From Xanthomonas sontii (GTDB lineage: Bacteria > Pseudomonadota > Gammaproteobacteria > Xanthomonadales > Xanthomonadaceae): a DNA stretch of 64,000 nt. The first letter of the stretch is position 1. Each line of letters opens with the position of its first letter. Below the pieces are notes generated by a model. That model saw only the letters and a list, made by a program, of their open reading frames with translations, searched no databases and was not told the DNA's origin. Positions 62,057-64,000 of the stretch are shown here, piece by piece. The stretch lies in NCBI RefSeq assembly GCF_040529055.1, contig NZ_CP132342.1, forward strand, positions 4,338,001 to 4,402,000, read 5' to 3'. The translations under genes were made by a program, and so were the position numbers.

Positions 62057-64000
62057 ATGCAGAATCGAGAAAAAACCCAAGCTCCTGGAAGCGCAGCGGA
62101 GCACACCCCGCTGATGAAGCAGTTCTTCGCCGCCAAGTCCGAATACCCGGACCTGCTGCTGTTCTTCCGCATGGGCGATTTCTACGAACTGTTCTACGAC
62201 GACGCGCGCAAGGCCGCGCGGCTGCTGGACATCACCCTGACCCAGCGCGGCAGTTCCGGCGGTGCACCGATTCCGATGGCCGGGGTGCCGGTGCATGCCT
62301 ACGAGGGCTACCTGGCACGGCTGGTGGCGCTGGGCGAGTCGGTGGCGATCTGCGAGCAGATCGGCGATCCGGCGCTGGCCAAAGGCCTGGTCGAGCGCAA
62401 GGTGGTGCGCATCGTCACTCCCGGCACGGTGACCGACGAGGCCCTGCTGGACGAGCGCCGCGACACCTTGCTGATGGCGATCGCACGCAACAAGCACGGC
62501 TACGGCCTGGCCTGGGCCGACCTGGCCGGCGGCCGCTTCCTGGTCAACGAGGTCGACAGCGAGGACGCGCTGGAAGCGGAGCTGGCGCGGCTGGAGCCGG
62601 CCGAACTGCTGGTGCCCGACGAGGACCAGTGGCCGGAGTTCCTGCGCGAGCGCCGCGGCGTGCGCCGCCGGCCGCCGTGGCTGTTCGACGCCGACAGCGG
62701 CCGCCGCCAGTTGCTGGCGTTCTTCCAGTTGCACGATCTGAGCGGCTTCGGCATCGACGACAAGCCTCGCGCCACCGCCGCCGCCGGCGCCCTGCTCGGC
62801 TACGTGGAGGAAACCCAGAAACAGCGCCTGCCGCACCTGACCGCGATCGCGATGGAGACCGCCGGCGAGGCGATCGCGATGAACGCGGCCACGCGACGCC
62901 ACCTGGAACTGGACACGCGCGTCGATGGCGACACCCGCAACACCCTGCTCGGCGTGCTCGACAGCACGGTCACGCCGATGGGCGGGCGCCTGCTGCGGCG
63001 CTGGCTGCACCGTCCGCTGCGCCTGCGCGAGGTGCTGGTGCAGCGCCACCACGCGGTCGGCACGCTGATCGACCGCGGCGCCGACGCCGACCTGCGTGAG
63101 GCGTTCCGCGCGCTCGGCGACGTCGAACGCATCCTCACCCGCGTCGCCCTGCGCTCGGCACGCCCACGCGACTTCTCCACCCTGCGCGACGGCCTGGGCC
63201 TGCTGCCGAAGGTGCGCGCGATCCTGGCGCCGCTGGATTCGCCGCGGCTGGCCGCGCTGGCGGCGGAGCTGGGCCAGCACGACGAGATCGCGCACCTGCT
63301 GGCGTCGGCGATCGCCGAGCAGCCGCCGCTCAAGCTCAGCGACGGCGTCATCGCTGCCGACTACGACGCCGAACTGGACGAGCTGCGCCGGCTCAGCACC
63401 AACGCCGACCAGTTCCTGATCGACCTGGAAGCGCGCGAACGCGCCAACAGCGGCATCGCCACGCTGAAGGTCGGCTACAACCGCGTGCACGGTTACTACA
63501 TCGAGATCAGCAAGGGCCAGGCCGACAAGGCGCCGGTGCACTACAGCCGGCGCCAGACCCTGACCAACGCCGAGCGCTACATCACCGAGGAACTGAAGAA
63601 CTTCGAGGACAAGGTGCTGTCGGCGCGCGAGCGCGCGTTGTCGCGCGAGAAGCTGCTCTACGAAGGCCTGCTGGACACGCTGGGCGAGCGCCTGGAGCCG
63701 CTCAAGCGCGCCGCCGCCGCGCTCAGCGAACTGGACGTGCTGGCCGGCTTCGCCGAACGCGCGCAGGCGCTGGACTGGACCCAGCCGGAACTGGAGACCG
63801 GTGCGTGCCTGCGCATCGAACGCGGCCGCCACCCGGTGGTGGAAGCGGTGCGCGAGCAGCCGTTCGAACCGAACGACCTGGACCTGCACCCCGACCGCCG
63901 CATGCTGGTGATCACCGGCCCGAACATGGGCGGTAAATCGACCTACATGCGCCAGAACGCGCTGATCGTGCTGCTCGCGCACATCGGCAGCTACGTGCCG
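62057..64000 (+). CDS. mutS: DNA mismatch repair protein MutS, C-terminus cut by window edge
   Basis: The first 648 residues of a usual ~860. The mismatch-binding domain has the Phe-x-Glu wedge in [17 protein letters not shown] (Phe then Glu two residues on). Connector, lever and clamp domains follow, and the ATPase Walker A GPNMGGKS lies at 621-628; the rest is beyond the window. The ATG at 62057 is the first start; the ribosome site is weak. It recognises mismatches and starts MutL-dependent repair. Confidence 0.95.
   Translation, partial: MQNREKTQAPGSAAEHTPLMKQFFAAKSEYPDLLLFFRMGDFYELFYDDARKAARLLDITLTQRGSSGGAPIPMAGVPVHAYEGYLARLVALGESVAICEQIGDPALAKGLVERKVVRIVTPGTVTDEALLDERRDTLLMAIARNKHGYGLAWADLAGGRFLVNEVDSEDALEAELARLEPAELLVPDEDQWPEFLRERRGVRRRPPWLFDADSGRRQLLAFFQLHDLSGFGIDDKPRATAAAGALLGYVEETQKQRLPHLTAIAMETAGEAIAMNAATRRHLELDTRVDGDTRNTLLGVLDSTVTPMGGRLLRRWLHRPLRLREVLVQRHHAVGTLIDRGADADLREAFRALGDVERILTRVALRSARPRDFSTLRDGLGLLPKVRAILAPLDSPRLAALAAELGQHDEIAHLLASAIAEQPPLKLSDGVIAADYDAELDELRRLSTNADQFLIDLEARERANSGIATLKVGYNRVHGYYIEISKGQADKAPVHYSRRQTLTNAERYITEELKNFEDKVLSARERALSREKLLYEGLLDTLGERLEPLKRAAAALSELDVLAGFAERAQALDWTQPELETGACLRIERGRHPVVEAVREQPFEPNDLDLHPDRRMLVITGPNMGGKSTYMRQNALIVLLAHIGSYVP

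Noticed and set aside
1..64000. tRNA, rRNA, insertion sequences or prophage
   Set aside because: I looked for T-loop words such as GGTTCGAATCC, cloverleaf arms, transposases and integrases and found none; hits like GGTTCGAAC lie inside coding regions.

Overview
The window looks like chromosome of a Xanthomonas species or a very close relative in the Xanthomonadaceae. GC is high, close to 70 percent by eye. Gene products closely resemble Xanthomonas families. The intergenic DNA carries palindromes and short G-rich repeats of the kind scattered through xanthomonad genomes (GTGGGAGGGACTTCAGTCCC-type REPs; GGGATTG/GGGAATC runs). I saw no tRNA, rRNA, CRISPR, prophage or transposase.

Layout. 1-7.8 kb: an HDOD signalling protein cut by the left edge, a small secreted NTF2-like protein, fused isobutyryl-CoA mutase IcmF, a YXWGXW-repeat protein and a leucine-dehydrogenase-family enzyme; IcmF and the dehydrogenase suggest branched-chain acyl metabolism. 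7.8-16.3 kb: a subtilisin autotransporter anchored as a lipoprotein, a thiolase, two Ala-rich lipoproteins either side of a 513-base gap, a CHASE3-like/GAF/GGDEF diguanylate cyclase, and a bactofilin coupled to a zinc-ribbon protein. 16.3-25.3 kb: a DNA-repair island between two tandem repeat arrays (3 x 215 bp and 5 x 174 bp). In it aidB is divergent from a tightly coupled set of MBL exonuclease, ATP-dependent ligase, Lhr-type helicase and metallophosphoesterase.

25.5-33.5 kb: a flavin monooxygenase, a cold-shock protein, a nagZ-hpt-thiopurine phosphorylase operon (the phosphorylase can feed hypoxanthine to Hpt), a DsbA/FrnE-like protein, a CYTH protein, RlmD and a REC-Hpt protein. 33.7-36 kb: a TonB siderophore receptor behind a Fur-like box. 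36.2-45.9 kb (all minus except one small gene): the core block rpoE-rseA-mucD, lepA-lepB-DUF4845-rnc-era-recO. Between mucD and lepA lies a low-GC island with a plus-strand gene for a small secreted cysteine-rich protein. It is the least explained gene in the window and the best candidate for something undescribed.

46-52.7 kb: a FadB-like multifunctional protein, a CDF metal exporter, a DUF4142 protein, and a YeiH-family transporter divergent from a LysR regulator. 52.9-61.6 kb: a carbohydrate-utilisation locus. A large TonB receptor, a GH53 endo-galactanase and a GH2 enzyme are in one tight operon, and a GH29 fucosidase lies convergent to it, which suggests uptake and breakdown of plant (arabino)galactan side chains. 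The window ends inside mutS.

A recurring theme is short G-rich repeats placed at gene borders. They supply stop codons and last residues for two proteins, replace the ribosome-binding region for three others, and are read in frame inside the IcmF linker.
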